From Ophiocordyceps camponoti-saundersi (nom. inval.) (taxonomy: Eukaryota; Ascomycota; Sordariomycetes; Hypocreales; Ophiocordycipitaceae), in contig PDHQ01000134.1 of NCBI GenBank assembly GCA_003339415.1, positions 1 through 64,000 on the forward strand: 64,000 nt of DNA, in the 5' to 3' direction. The position numbers were made by a program, and so were the translations under genes. Shown piece by piece: positions 1 to 11,250 of the stretch. The notes beneath the pieces were generated by a model. That model was not told the DNA's origin. It ran no database searches and saw only the letters and a list, made by a program, of their open reading frames with translations. How positions within the stretch are numbered: the first letter of the stretch is position 1; each line of letters starts with the position of its first letter.

Positions 1-290
<290 letters not shown>

Positions 291-294
291 TACT

Positions 295-908
295 TGAGCC
301 AAGATGTAAGTCATTGCTTCACGAGCCCAATGCCTCCTATATTGACAGTCACATCAGGCCTGTACTTTTCGGCGTGTACCTCCACTGGACCGACGCCGAG
401 GCCGTCTCGGACCCGGGTCCAGGCGACTACTACTTCCCCATCGCCACCATCACCACCACCACCACCGCCGCCGCCACCACCGCCGACGGCACGAAAATGG
501 CCGACACTGTGTGCGTGTCAAGAGTCGGTGTAAGGGTGCATCTCGACCCCGATTTGGTCGATGGGCTCAAGCTCTGCTTGAGGTCTTTGAGGACTTCAAT
601 GGTCCGGCTTTTGTGTGTGTTGATGGTGTTTTGTTCGGCCCTTGTGCTGCTGCTTGGGCTTTTAATCTTTGTCCTTTTTACGTCTCGGAACAAATACACG
701 TGAAGCATTCGAGATAAATGGCCGCCATGGGCACTGCGTAGCTGTGACTGGCCTAATGAGAACTTGCCCTTGGCTGGTAGCAAACTCCACGATGCAATGC
801 GGTAATACCTGACCCCCCTTCCCCTTCCCTACGAGGTATAGACACATAACTTCCTATCTACATACATACACTGCAAAGCGTAAGCCGACTATCCATACCC
901 ACCCACCC
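295..908. other. intergenic, no gene supported
   Basis: About 610 bases lie between the TC tract and the stop codon of NCA2. Short open frames exist on both strands. One plus-strand frame runs through an (ACC/GCC)n stretch at 440-490 and encodes only proline or threonine runs. None resembles a known protein, and overlapping open frames on both strands argue against coding. The part next to 908 probably holds the NCA2 3' UTR. Confidence 0.5.
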
Positions 909-2933
909 TCAAGTAAGCCACCTCGAATACGCCCACCGAATGCGGTCCAGGGCCCTGGTCTGAATGTGCACTCCCTTGATGTTGGCAAGGTCGTCCAAGT
1001 CTTCGGAAAAGTCCCTCTCCATGTCCCGCGGCAGCATCTTTCCGGCCAGGAGACGGAGCTCGTGAACCTCGCACAGGAGCAGGCCGTGGTCGCGGTACGA
1101 GAGCACGTTGTTCTCCGTCGGCCTAGCCTCCGAGAGGATGCGGTCGATGTTGCGGAGGAGCCGGGTGGCCCGACGCGTCGCCGTGCCGCGTCGCCGTCCG
1201 CTGCGGCCGCCGAGAACGCCGCGCAGGTATTGGGCCGCGCCCATGGTGACGAGGATGCCCGGCGTCAGGCCGACGAAGCCAAAGACCAGCTCTTGGCTCT
1301 TGAGGAGAGAGTCGATGCCCGTCATGGCCACCTCGAGGTCCACCTTTGTCTTCTGCACCTGGATCAGGAGGGAGCGCACGAGATCGCCGCGCAAGGCGCC
1401 CATCAGCGGGCTCTTGAGGTCCTTTTCGTACGCCCGCAGCACCGGCGTCACGTCCCCTTCGGCCACCTTGGTGCGGATGTCGGCCAGCTGAGCGTCCGAG
1501 ACGGTGGAGCCGTCGACGGCGAAGTGCGGATTGTCGACGGCGAAATCGACAACCATCCTCTCCAGGCTCTGGCGATCGGCCATGAGGCTGTCCCTGCTCA
1601 TGATGGCAATCTCGCTCGATTCGTCGTGCCGGATGGTCCTGATCACTTTTTGCAACGGACTCACCACCCAATTGAACCAAAAGTCTCTCACCGTCGCGCC
1701 AAAGTTGACTACCCAGTCGACGATGTCGGCCCGGCGCTTCGTCAGGACGCGCAGCAGTGTCGTCGACGACAACAGGCCCACGACGGCAGGCAGCCAGTAG
1801 CGGACGAGACGAGGCGGCCTGCCGTTGGCCTGCGCAAGCGCTTGCATGGTAGCCGCATGGTCGGGCAGAGTCCTTTCGATGATGCGCAACAAGCGACGGG
1901 CCAGCGCGGATGGACGATCAGGTGTGACGTTATCCTCGTCGAATTGGACCGAAAGCTCCGGGTCCTCCTCGACACCGCCGAAGACTTTATCCTCAAAGTC
2001 ATCTATCGACACGTCCAGCACGCAGACCTCCTTGAGAACCATGTCCATCAAGGCGACGCTTCGCTCGACGATGCTCTTCAGGTCGTATTGCTCGGCCTTT
2101 TCATCGTCGTGACCAAGCTGGAGACCCTCATCCATGAGAACGCCAAGCCCGCTGGCGCTGATCTCACGTAGCTTACGAAGCTGCGCCAGCTTTCGTCGCG
2201 CCTCGGCTCGGCAGAAGGCGACGGGAGACAGAACTTTGCGCTGGATGCTTGACAATGAGCGCTCTCTGATGCTGTGGCGCACGATGTCGTAGAGGCGACC
2301 CCATCCGGTGGACAGGCCGACGGCGGTCGACTGTACCAAATCGTCTGAGATACGGGCCCTGCTGGCCAGATAGACATCCCGAGTCCAAGCCCACAGGCGA
2401 AGAGGCGACGTCTGAGCGGTATAGAGGCTGCTGTAGGTATAGGAGCTGAGCACCTCGGACCAGTACCAAATATCGTCGCTCAGTGGGGCAATGCGGTCGA
2501 GGAGAGCGTTGAGGATGACGCCATAGACCTGAATAGTGGCCTTGGTGACGAGCAGCCACTCTATCTCTATCTCGTATGCGCTCCGAGGCGTCTCGAGGGC
2601 AGCGGCGTCGTGGTGCGGCCCCGACGGTAGACCAGACTGAAGCAGCAGAGAGCGGACGCGTTGCGCCGACAGCAAGGGCTGAGACGACGAGGTAGTGCTG
2701 AGCGCCTGAACGATGCGCAAAAGCTGATCCAACCTCGGGGCGGAGAAGGCGTCTACGGCGGCATAAACGCGCCCATCGGCGTCGGAGGCTCCGTCATCGG
2801 ACGACGTCGGAGAGAGGACGGGGAGGCGATCGAGATAGGCATCTAGACGACGAATCTGACTGGAGAAAGCACAACCTTTAGCTAGAACTGACGAAGGTAT
2901 TCGAGGCACGACTCACTCGGAGACGAGGGACAT
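909..2933 (-). CDS. NCA2: Nca2-family mitochondrial protein
   Basis: Two exons, 2933-2917 and 2859-909, give about 655 aa. The first exon encodes only MSLVS plus part of the next codon. Donor GTGAGT and acceptor CTCCAG restore the N-terminus MSLVSDQIRRLDAYLDRL, which fits the family; the uninterrupted frame would need a GTG start inside the intron. The C-terminal half carries the family core: SRDSLMADRQSLERM, then VQKTKVDLEVAMTGIDSLLK, then a hydrophobic segment FVGLTPGILVTMGAAQYL. In yeast, NCA2 is needed with NCA3 for correct expression of the mitochondrially encoded ATP synthase subunits 6 and 8, and the protein lies in the mitochondrial membrane. That function is known for yeast and inferred here. 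It is divergent from ERG25, with about 0.9 kb between the start codons. Confidence 0.9.
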
Positions 2934-3828
2934 GATGATGCAGCGGACCTTGATCTTGATCTTATTCTTTCTTCCCTGTCAGTGCAAAGGCTTAATACAT
3001 CGAAGGAGAGGCGACTTGATTCGTAATGTTTTCATGACACGACACGACTGCAGTAGTTTGGAAGAGGGTGAAGGGGGGAGAGAGAGAGACGGAGGAGAGA
3101 GGGAAGACGAGATGGTAGACGAGGGGAGGAAAGGAGTTGGACGTTGATTGATGCCAGGCAGAGATGCCCTACTAGGTGGGCTTCCTACTATTAGGCTATT
3201 TAAACAGGGAATCGTCAGCCTTGCTAGTTCAGTCAAGCCCGAGCCAACGAGGCACAGGTACGACGAAATGGTGCTGAAGGAGCTGCTGTTGGGCGGTGAG
3301 AGGATAATTGTGTGTAGATATATGTATTTAATGCAAAAGAGTACGTGACTCTACCTGCGGATCGTGCGGGAAGCCAAAGTATCGTCCCCTTCTGATACTT
3401 TGAGTCTACACAGCCTGGACCCTGCATCAGCATCGCATCGCCCTTCCCATCCCATCCCACCCAAGAATCCAGAATCGGGGTCTCGGAAAGTCCAGCTTCC
3501 AGTGGTCTGATGATGCTGTGGAGCTCTGCGCTGTGACTGGCTGGCAAAAAGCACAAGGTGAGGCTCAGATACATGTACTGTCTACTTGAGCCATGGGCGT
3601 CATTACGTGGCAAGAAACAAGTATCGTCTACGCCTTCGCCACCGCCTCGTCAGGGGGGGGGCCATCCGCGGCCCGTTTTTCCCTCTACTGGGGCTTCAGC
3701 CAATCTCCTCCTAATAAACAATAAACCCTCTGCGAATCCCCTCAGCGGGCGTCGAGATTTTGCATCTTCAGTTACTCTCTCTCCTGCTTGTCCTCTTCGC
3801 CTGTCTTCTGGCTTCCCTTCCTGCAGAC
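2934..3828. other. NCA2/ERG25 divergent intergenic region
   Basis: About 900 bases separate two divergent start codons, so both promoters and leaders must lie here. Visible features are a purine-rich GGAGAGAG tract at 3065-3140 and a C8 run near 3650. The last 100 bases before ERG25 are pyrimidine-rich, as is usual for fungal leaders. No gene was recognised. Confidence 0.6.
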
Positions 3829-4840
3829 ATGGATGCTGTGTGAGTTCAGCGATTTCGGCCTTCTTGCCCCTCTCCCCTACTGACGCATCGCAGCAACGGC
3901 ACAGTCAAACACGACTACTTCACCGTCCTCGACCATGTCTCCAAGACACATGTCACCCTCAACTTTGCCGAGCGTCTTTGGGCTGTGGGTGAATCAATGG
4001 GCTATATACATGGATGCGAATGTACTGACGGCTTCACAGGCTTGGTACCTCTTCATGCAGAATGACACGCTTGCTACCGGCATCATGAGCCTTGCCATGC
4101 ACGAGCTGGTCTACTTCGGCCGCTGCATCCCCTTCGTCATCATGGGACGGATTCCCTACTTCCAAAAGTACAAAATACAGAAGCAGAAGATGCCGACGCT
4201 CAAGGAGCAGTGGGACTGCGCCGCCATCGTGCTCGTCACGCACTTCACCGCCGAGCTGCCGCAGATCTGGTTCTTTCACCCGCTCGCCACCTTCTTCGGC
4301 ATGGATTACGGGGCGCCCTTCCCTCCGTTGTGGAAGATGGCTCTCCAAATCGCCGTCCTCTTCATCATGGAGGATACCTGGCACTACTGGTTCCATCGAT
4401 GCCTGCACTACGGCCCCCTTTACAAGGCCATCCACAAGATACACCACACGTACTCGGCACCCTTTGGACTGGCGGCCGAGTATGCGTCCCCCATCGAGAT
4501 TATGCTGCTCGGCATGGGCGTCGTCGGATCACCAATCCTGATGCTCTGCGTCACCGGCGACTTGCACCTCGTCACCATGTATATATGGATCGTCCTTCGC
4601 GTCTTCCAGGCCATCGACGCTCACAGCGGCTACGACTTTCCTTGGAGCCTGCGGCACTTCCTCCCCGTCTGGGCTGGCGCCGATCACCACGACATGCATC
4701 ACGAGAAGTTTATCGGAAATTACGCCTCGAGCTTCCGGTGGTGGGACTACTTTCTCGATACCGAGGCCGGTCCCGAGGCTCACAGACGCCGACGCGAGAA
4801 GAAGATTAAGGCGATGCAGGAAGCCAAGAAGCAGCGATGA
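3829..4840 (+). CDS. ERG25: C-4 methylsterol oxidase
   Basis: Three exons, 3829-3839, 3894-3984 and 4040-4840, give about 300 aa. The start MDAVNGTVKHDYF is restored by a tiny 11-base first exon (donor GTGAGT). The second intron joins ERLWA to AWYLFMQN. The protein is a di-iron ER membrane hydroxylase of ergosterol synthesis that oxidises the C-4 methyl groups of 4,4-dimethylzymosterol. The three family histidine boxes are visible: HRCLH, HKIHH and HDMHH, with hydrophobic segments around LQIAVLFIMEDTWHYWF. The C-terminus RRREKKIKAMQEAKKQR is strongly basic, like the cytosolic retention tails of ER membrane proteins. It ends 106 bases from the convergent dehydratase gene. Recognition is firm; the yeast symbol is used by homology. 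Confidence 0.96.
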
Positions 4841-4946
4841 TGTTGTGTCGACGTTGAGGAGAGTGCATGTTAGTCAGTAGAGGCTTTTTCTTGGTTTTGT
4901 TGGCGTTGGGAAGATTTGTACGCGAAGCATAATTATTACAGGCTAC

Positions 4947-5592
4947 CTAGATCTTTTTCCCTTGAGAGCAACAGTCTCCGGCGTCGGTGACAACCTTTGT
5001 CAGGAGTTCCTGATGACCCGGATCGCCGGCAGACTCCTTGGCATCCACCTCTTGAAAGTCACCGGCTATGGAATCACAGATGGCTGCCAAGCGGACGTCT
5101 TTCTGGGATAGTCCCAGCGGATTATGAGTCGTCCATCGAACGAGAGTAGTATTATACACCTAGACACGTCATGCACGGTGGGAGACGAAAAAAGAGAGGC
5201 TAGAAAAAGAGGGTGGAAAGGAGCAGCCGTATGTACGTACGTTGGACCATTCGGGGTGGTGATTGTGGATTTTTGCCTGGAGGGCGACGGCGGTCATGAA
5301 GTCCTTACGTACAAGTTTCAGCAACAGCAATGGTAGGAGCAGCGGAAGCTCAGCGCGTTACCCATGTTTTGGCAAACGTCTTGAACCTAAAGGTCCGCTC
5401 CAGCGCGCGGCCGTCCGAGGCCAGCTGCCATCGACCGAGGAGGGAGGCGAGCGCGGGCTCGACGGAGTGGGTATCAGTGCCGGGGGCGAAGCGCGGCTGC
5501 ATGGCGGTCGACGAGGAGAGTCGCGAGATGGGAGCGGCGGCAAGGAGGAGGAGGCGGCGACGGCGTGCTGCACTTGTTGCTGCACCTGGCAT
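4947..5592 (-). CDS. pterin-4a-carbinolamine dehydratase (PCD/DCoH family)
   Basis: Three exons, 5592-5362, 5303-5241 and 5159-4947, give about 168 aa. Splicing joins TFRFKTFAKTW to DFMTAVALQAKIHNHHPEWSN and then to VYNTTLVRWTTHNPLGLSQK. This is the PCD signature, with the HHP-W-N-V-Y block and the TTH-x4-GL block. The family dehydrates 4a-hydroxytetrahydrobiopterin, recycling pterin cofactor of aromatic amino-acid hydroxylases. Here the catalytic domain is preceded by about 45 residues rich in Arg, Ala, Leu and Ser (start MPGAATSAARRRRLLLLAAA). That looks like a mitochondrial presequence, though this is inference. A second possible start is the Met of STAMQPRF. The C-terminal tail (GDPGHQELLTKVV...) is also longer than the roughly 100-residue family core. 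Confidence 0.88.
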
Positions 5593-6061
5593 TGTGTGTG
5601 TGTGTGTGCGTAGCAGCAGGCCAACAGCAGCAGCAGTACGGACGTACGGATAGACTACCTACCTCCGCTGTAATGCCGTAGGTATTGTATTACGCATTGT
5701 AAACGGCGACACCTTCCATCCTAGGTTTCCCAGCGATAAGGCAATTGCCGTTTGACGATAAGACCCACGTGCTCACTCTGCTTCAAATATCCGTGGGAAA
5801 GGAAAGGAAAGGAAAGAATAAAAAAAAGACAAATACGAACACGATGCATCCTCGTGCATGCAGCTAACCGCATCGGGTTTGATCATTACTAATCCGCCCG
5901 AGGCCCCTTCTCAGCCCCAGCCGCACTCAAGCCGATTTTTCCCTTTTTTCCCTCCCCCCCCCCCCCGCCCCCTCCCCTCTCCCCCCGTCGCTTTTTCCTC
6001 CTTCACGTCAGCAACTTTTTTTTTTAAACCCCCTCCTCGCGAATGCTGACTCAGGAGAGCA
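5593..6061. other. PCD/kapC divergent promoter region
   Basis: About 470 bases lie between the divergent starts of the dehydratase and the bZIP gene. They contain a CAG/TGTGTG simple repeat at 5595-5635, a TACGGATA octamer at 5645-5652, a CACGTG site at 5766-5771, an (AAAGG)n tract near 5800, and a C13 run with T-rich flanks at 5950-6030. No gene is seen. Confidence 0.6.
5766..5771. promoter_or_regulatory. CACGTG (E-box) site
   Basis: A palindromic CACGTG hexamer sits in the divergent PCD/kapC promoter. Such sites bind bHLH factors of the Cbf1/CPF1 type in fungi. Binding here is inference. Confidence 0.35.
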
Positions 6062-7677
6062 ATGCAGCAGACGACGGGCGCCGGTAATCAAGGTCAGTCA
6101 TCAGTCATGATGGGCTCGGTTTTTTTTTTGTCCCTGCCCAACCCTAAAGCCGATGGGAGACTCAGAGAGGCTTTACGCGCTGCGACGACGCAGGGCCGCG
6201 CGTCGCCTCGCTGAGAAGGGTCGTCGAAGCGAGGCGGGCATGGGCTGAGTGGCCCCGCCTTTTTCCTCTTTCTCTCTCTCTCTCTGTGTCTATTTTGCTG
6301 TGTTTTTTTTTCCTATTTTGCCCTATGTTTTTTTTTTCCCATGGCGTCCTTGCTTTTCCGCACTGCTGGTCGGGCGGGCAGCGAGTTGCTGGCCTGTTCG
6401 CTGCGAAGAGGGGGAGGGGGAAGGCAAAAATTTGGGGGGCTTGGGCCAGCGTCTGTCAGCGCCTATGGCGGCTATGTTTGCGACCATAGCCCCCCCCCGA
6501 CCCCCCTCCCCTCAACCCTCCCAACCACCAACCCACAGCGAGCCTTTTTTTTACTACCGACCCACCACCTCCCCTTTCCAGCAGCCCGGCCTCTGTCAAT
6601 TCCCGCCTCGGCGCGTCGCAGCGCCTGCATGGTCCCCCCTTTTCCTACTTCGTCGAAAGCTGACGGCATCATCTTCCGCCATTCCCCTATACAGAGCAGC
6701 AATTGCGCGCGCAGCTCGAGCTATTGCAGCACCACGAGGCCGCCGCAGCAGCAGCAGCAGCAGCCGCCGCCGCCGTCTCGACGCCGGGTTCAACCGACTC
6801 TAGGGCCGCCGCGTCTCACTCGCCGCCTTCTCGTCCGGCGAATGGCTTCGACGACCTGGCAGCTGCCTCCCGCGACGCCGCCCGCGCCATCCAGATCAAG
6901 TCCGAGACCGAGGCCCACATCCATCCCGACCTCCGAGGCCCGGCTGCCGCTCACGCCGCCCCGACTCCCAACATGATGCCCATGGCTGCTGCCGCTGCCG
7001 TCGCCGCCGCCGCCGCCGCCGCCGGGGCCGGAGCCGGAGCGCAGAGCCCCGCTGCTACTGCCTCGCCGTCTCCCAACACGGCCATCGCTCCCGCTCCCGC
7101 CCCGCAGACGCCGGACCAGGCCGATGGCCGGAAAGCCAAGCGCGAGCTCTCTCAGTCTAAGCGAGCCGCTCAGAACAGGGCTGCACAGGTAATTCCGATC
7201 GTCGCCGTCGCCTCGTTCGTTGTTTTGACTGACATTCGTTACCTTGTAAAGAGAGCTTTCCGCCAGCGCAAGGAGGGTTACATTAAGAAACTGGAGCAGC
7301 AGGTCCGCGAATACAACGACATGGAGCAGACATACAAGGCCATGCAGTCAGAAAACTACGCCCTGCGCGAATACATCATCCATCTGCAATCGAGGCTCAT
7401 CGACCTCCAGGGAGAATTTCCTCAACCTCCGCCCAACATCAACCTCAGCCAGCCGTCGAACCCCCTTCCGCCGCCAGAGCAACAAGCTGCCTCCAATCCC
7501 GGCGTGGGGACTCCGCTCGAGGCAGTAGCCCAGGCCGTCGCCGGGCTGGCGGCTCAGGCTGAGCAGATGACGGATAGTCAGCCCCCTTATCCGAGCCGTG
7601 CGGAGGAGGACACGCGCACCGCCGAGGAGATCAATCGACAGCTTCAATCTGACGAAAGCGCTGCACGGTCATCTTAG
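6062..7677 (+). CDS. kapC: KapC-like bZIP transcription factor
   Basis: Three exons, 6062-6092, 6695-7188 and 7252-7677, give about 316 aa. Exon 1 encodes MQQTTGAGNQ and is joined across a long 602-base intron to EQQLRAQLELLQHHEA. The second intron is 63 bases, so it stays in frame if unspliced; removing it gives the continuous basic region SKRAAQNRAAQRAFRQRKE. The basic region covers roughly residues 160-182 and the leucine-zipper coil roughly 183-215. The stretch LREYIIHLQSRLIDLQGE followed by INLSQPS is the hallmark of the KapC group of YAP-like bZIPs. Long poly-Ala runs (residues about 27-38 and 105-125) and a Pro-rich middle suggest disordered regulatory regions. KapC proteins are nuclear regulators; the target genes here are unknown. 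The long first intron is less certain than the rest. Confidence 0.88.
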
Positions 7678-8322
7678 CAGGATGCCGATGAGCTCTGACG
7701 CGTTCGCAGCCTTGGCATGGCCCTCCTACCTAGGTACCTTTATTCTGACACGTTGGGCCCCCGGTTCAGCTCTCTTTCCCGGGAGCAGAGGCGCCTTCCT
7801 CTACGATGGATGGCCTCTGTGGCGTTCCGGAGTGCATGATTTCCCTCATCCCCGCCTACTATTCTTTCGTTTCCTTCTTCTTATTATCCTGTTTTTCCTT
7901 CTTTGTCCCCTTTTTCCCTACCCCCTTTTTTTTTTCTCAATTTCTCATCGTTGTTCATTGTCCAACACTCGGTACTTACCCGCCACTTGCTTCTCTACTA
8001 CATACCGCCGGCTTGAGGAAGGGGGACGGAGGTTGAAGAGGGAGGGTTGACGTCGTGCCTCGTATGCGACCGTCTCTTCTCTTGTTACCTACCTAGGAAG
8101 CTCATGTCTAAACGCCTCGGGACGGTTCATTTAGGGGTTTTTGAAATGAGACGATTGCCGAGGTGCTGTAGATGCTGATGCGTGTCTGGTGTGACTTGCT
8201 CCTTTTGTTGGTGTCGCCTTGCATGTGACGTGACTGACTGCTCTACTTCTACTTCTCAACCCTTTTTTACCCCCTTTTTTTTGCTTCAAGTAACAAACAA
8301 CTCCAAAGCCGTCTTCAGTCTT
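7678..8322. other. kapC/ARP5 convergent intergenic region
   Basis: About 640 bases lie between two converging stop codons. The stretch is T- and C-rich (T9 at 7928, T8 at 8274) and holds two copies of the CCTACCTAGG-type motif, at about 7724 and 8086. It most likely consists of 3' UTRs, and no gene was recognised. Confidence 0.6.
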
Positions 8323-10758
8323 TCAGGCATATGAATTGCCCATATCATGCTCCTGCAATCAAGTCAGCGACCCAAAGAACGACACACAAAGAAGAGGGGG
8401 GGCCAGGGATTGGAGGAAGGGAGAAAGCTCACCTTGATATACTCAGGACCCTTCTCCAGATACTCAGCGCGCAAAACGCGAGCCTCCTTCCAAGCAGGCG
8501 ACCCAACCCAGGCAGCAGCCCCGCTCCAGGCGTCGAGACGGGCGTCCCCTGCGCGACGGACGGTGAGGGGCGCCCTTGCGGGCAGGAGGGGCAAGAGGCC
8601 GTCGCGGACGCGCTGGTCGAAGTTGCGGAAGAGGGTGTTCCCGCCGGTGAGGAAGACGTCGCGGAGGATGTCGTCGCCGGGACCGGAGGAGCCGGCGGAG
8701 AGGCGCTGCGTCAGGATGTCGCCTGCTATGTCGACGAGGCCGGACTGGTCGAGGCCTGCGATGGAGGGGCGGAAGACGACTTCGGGGACGCGGATGCGCT
8801 CTACGTTGAGGTGGAGCTGGCTCAGCTCCGCCTGCGAGGACGGGTTGAATGGTCTTGGGCCGCGGGAGAAGGCGTGGAGGAGGGACTTTGACCAGTCCGT
8901 CTTGGCCTCTTGCGTCTGCTCGTAGTCGAAGTCCGGGTCGTACTGCAGCAGCTCCTGCTCGAGCGTCTTGAGCGAAGAGGCGAGGTCCTCCTCTTCCTGC
9001 TCGTCGTCGCTGTTATCGCCGACGGCAATCTGCCGGTAGACGCCCCAGTCGTCGTCGTTGGCGCCAAAGGTGTCGTCGTCTCCGCCCCGTCTCCGCTTCT
9101 TGCTCGGGTTGTCGGATGCCAGGTTGGCGATGCTCTTCATCCGGATCTGCGACGCCAACGACTTGCGGTTGCCCAGGTCCTGCTTCAGCCGATCGCGCTC
9201 CTTGATCCTCTGCAGCGTCTGCAGACGCGCCCGATGCTTGTCCTCGAGCCAGCCCTCCAGGTCGTTTTCGCGACGCTCCTTGTCGCGCCGCTCCTCGTCC
9301 GCGATGCGCGCCTTTTCTGCCTCCTTTTCGGCTTTGGCCCGCGCACGCGCCTCGTGGTTGGACTTGAGGAGCCGCTGCTGGCGCTTCTGCTTCAGCTGTG
9401 CCTCGTCCAGCTGGTCGTCGGGCACCTCCAAGAGACTAAAGTCGGGCTGCCCTTGCTCCTCTTCCGGGTCTCCGCCGACGTCCTTGGTGCGCGCCTTCTT
9501 GACCGACTTTTCCAGCTCCCGGATCATCTTGTCCAGCTGGGCTTCATCTTTGATGTCGTGGCTGTCCAGCTTCCGCCGCGTCTCCTTCTTGGTCTCGTCC
9601 GCCAGTCGGCTCTGGAGCTTCTTGTAGTATTCTAGATCCTGCTCCTTCTTTATCAGCTTTTCCAACCGCAGCTTGGCCGCTTGCTCCTGAAGCCGACGGC
9701 CGCTCTCCTTTTTGCGCTCCGCAATCCGCGCCAGCTCTTCTTCCGTCTTTTGTATGATGGTCTCCTCGGTGAAGGGATATTGGATGACGACGTCGCGATC
9801 TTCGAGGCCGGTCCAATCGAGATAGGTCCGGATCTCCTCGTCGTAGTTGCGGGACACGTAAAAGTGATCGCGTATCATGTGTTCAGCCTGCGACACGTTC
9901 AGCTTACCGGTAAAAGCAGGATATTTTAGCCGAATGAGCTTGAGTAGGAACTCGGCGCCCTGATAGCCCCCCCAATTCAGCCTTGTCGCCTGGGTGAGCA
10001 TCGGTTTGGAGTCTAAGACGGGTATGACGTGGGTCGAAGTGTGAGACGAGGAGATTACCAGGCCGGTCTTGCCCTTGTTGTGGCGGTAGGAAAACAGCGC
10101 GTCGATGCCGTACGCCAGGGACGGCGCGCCGTAGCACTCGAAGATGATCTCTGTCATGGCTTCAGGCTCGAAAGTTAGCAGGATGCGACAAAGACACAGA
10201 CGGCAAACTCACATTTCCGCGAGTAGGGCAAGTTGGCGACGGCTTCGGTCATGACTATGGGAACGTCGACGGCACCGTCAGCGTCGTTCATGCCGAGCTT
10301 GAGAAAGATGTAGTCGAGGACGTGCTCCATGACGTCCCAGTTGCTGACGATGCCGGTGCCGAGCTCGAAGGCGTTTCTGATGTGGCCCTTGGCGGTGGTG
10401 TCGGAGTAACAATCCGAGCCGGCGAAGGAAAAGGTCTTGCCCAATTTCCGATCTCGATACTTGGCCATGATGGGAGGGAAGCTGAGGCGGGGAGACGAGT
10501 CGAACGACCATCCGGCGCGGACGGTGGAGGAGCCTGTGAAAGAGAAGACAAGGATTAGCGCCCGAGCTGCTGAACCGGAGATGGAGATGGCTTGCCATTG
10601 TCGATGACGATGGCGGCAGCGTCAGGCTGCTTCAGCGCTTGTCTGCGACCCTCTGATTCGGGCGATATAAAGCTGTCGAAGCGCGTCTCCTTGACGGGAA
10701 AGATGTTGGCAGGTGGGTACGTCTTTTCGGCCTTGACGTCGACGGCGGAGGGAGCCAT
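8323..10758 (-). CDS. ARP5: actin-related protein 5, INO80 complex subunit
   Basis: Four exons, 10758-10596, 10533-10213, 10159-8433 and 8352-8323, give about 746 aa. The first junction uses a GC donor (GCAAGC) and joins IVIDN to GSSTVRAGWSFD, the actin-fold nucleotide loop. The second restores NLPYSRKSMTEIIFECYGAPS. The last, a 30-base exon, gives EYIKEHDMGNSYA. The actin fold is split by a very large charged coiled-coil insertion (about residues 330-590, rich in Lys, Glu and Arg), which is the Arp5-specific insertion. The acidic patch DNSDDEQEEEDLA follows, and the fold closes with FLTGGNTLFRNFDQRV. Arp5 pairs with Ies6 and couples the INO80 ATPase to nucleosome sliding in the nucleus. The IES6 gene is only about 2.6 kb away. 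Confidence 0.95.
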
Positions 10759-11250
10759 GGCGAAGGTTAGAGAGAGGGAGTGATGACGGAGATGATTGAT
10801 TGGGGGAAGGGAGGGAGGAGGGAGGGGAGGAGAGGAGAGAGCGACGTCGGACTAGGCCTTCATTGTCGCGACAATGGCGCGGGGCGAGGATTAGTCGGTG
10901 CGGAAAAAAAAATCCACCTCACCAGCTTAGAGGCAGGTTAGTAATGGTGAGTGAGGATCTCGCCCGATGGTTCCAATCCAGCACGAGGCTGCGAGGCGGT
11001 GGTAGGTAGGCAAGGCCATGGCCCATAGGCTATGGAGCCTGGCTGCATCCGTAGCATCACCGCATCAGCACTGTATGTTGTGTGCAAGAGCTTGGCGTCG
11101 ACGTTCGGAAAATGGCTTATCCGTCCAGGCATCTGTTCTATTTATGTATTATCCCCCCCCCCTATCTCGGCTCTCATCACCAGAGTCATCCGCTCTCCAA
11201 CTCACATAGGTACATACACACATATTCAAGTACCCGCGAGGCCCTAAGCC
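10759..11250. other. ARP5/pseudokinase divergent intergenic region
   Basis: About 490 bases contain the ARP5 promoter and the leader of the pseudokinase gene. A GGGA/GGAGG purine tract at 10800-10845 is the pyrimidine-rich leader of ARP5 on its own strand. No other gene is seen. Confidence 0.6.

Noticed and set aside
966..2171. 401-codon plus-strand open frame opposite NCA2
   Set aside because: It is the antisense shadow of NCA2, Arg/His/Gln-rich with no motif; the minus-strand frame has family blocks across its length.
8331..9635. Plus-strand frames opposite ARP5 (186-241 codons)
   Set aside because: Shadows of the charged coiled-coil insertion of Arp5; no start context or motif.
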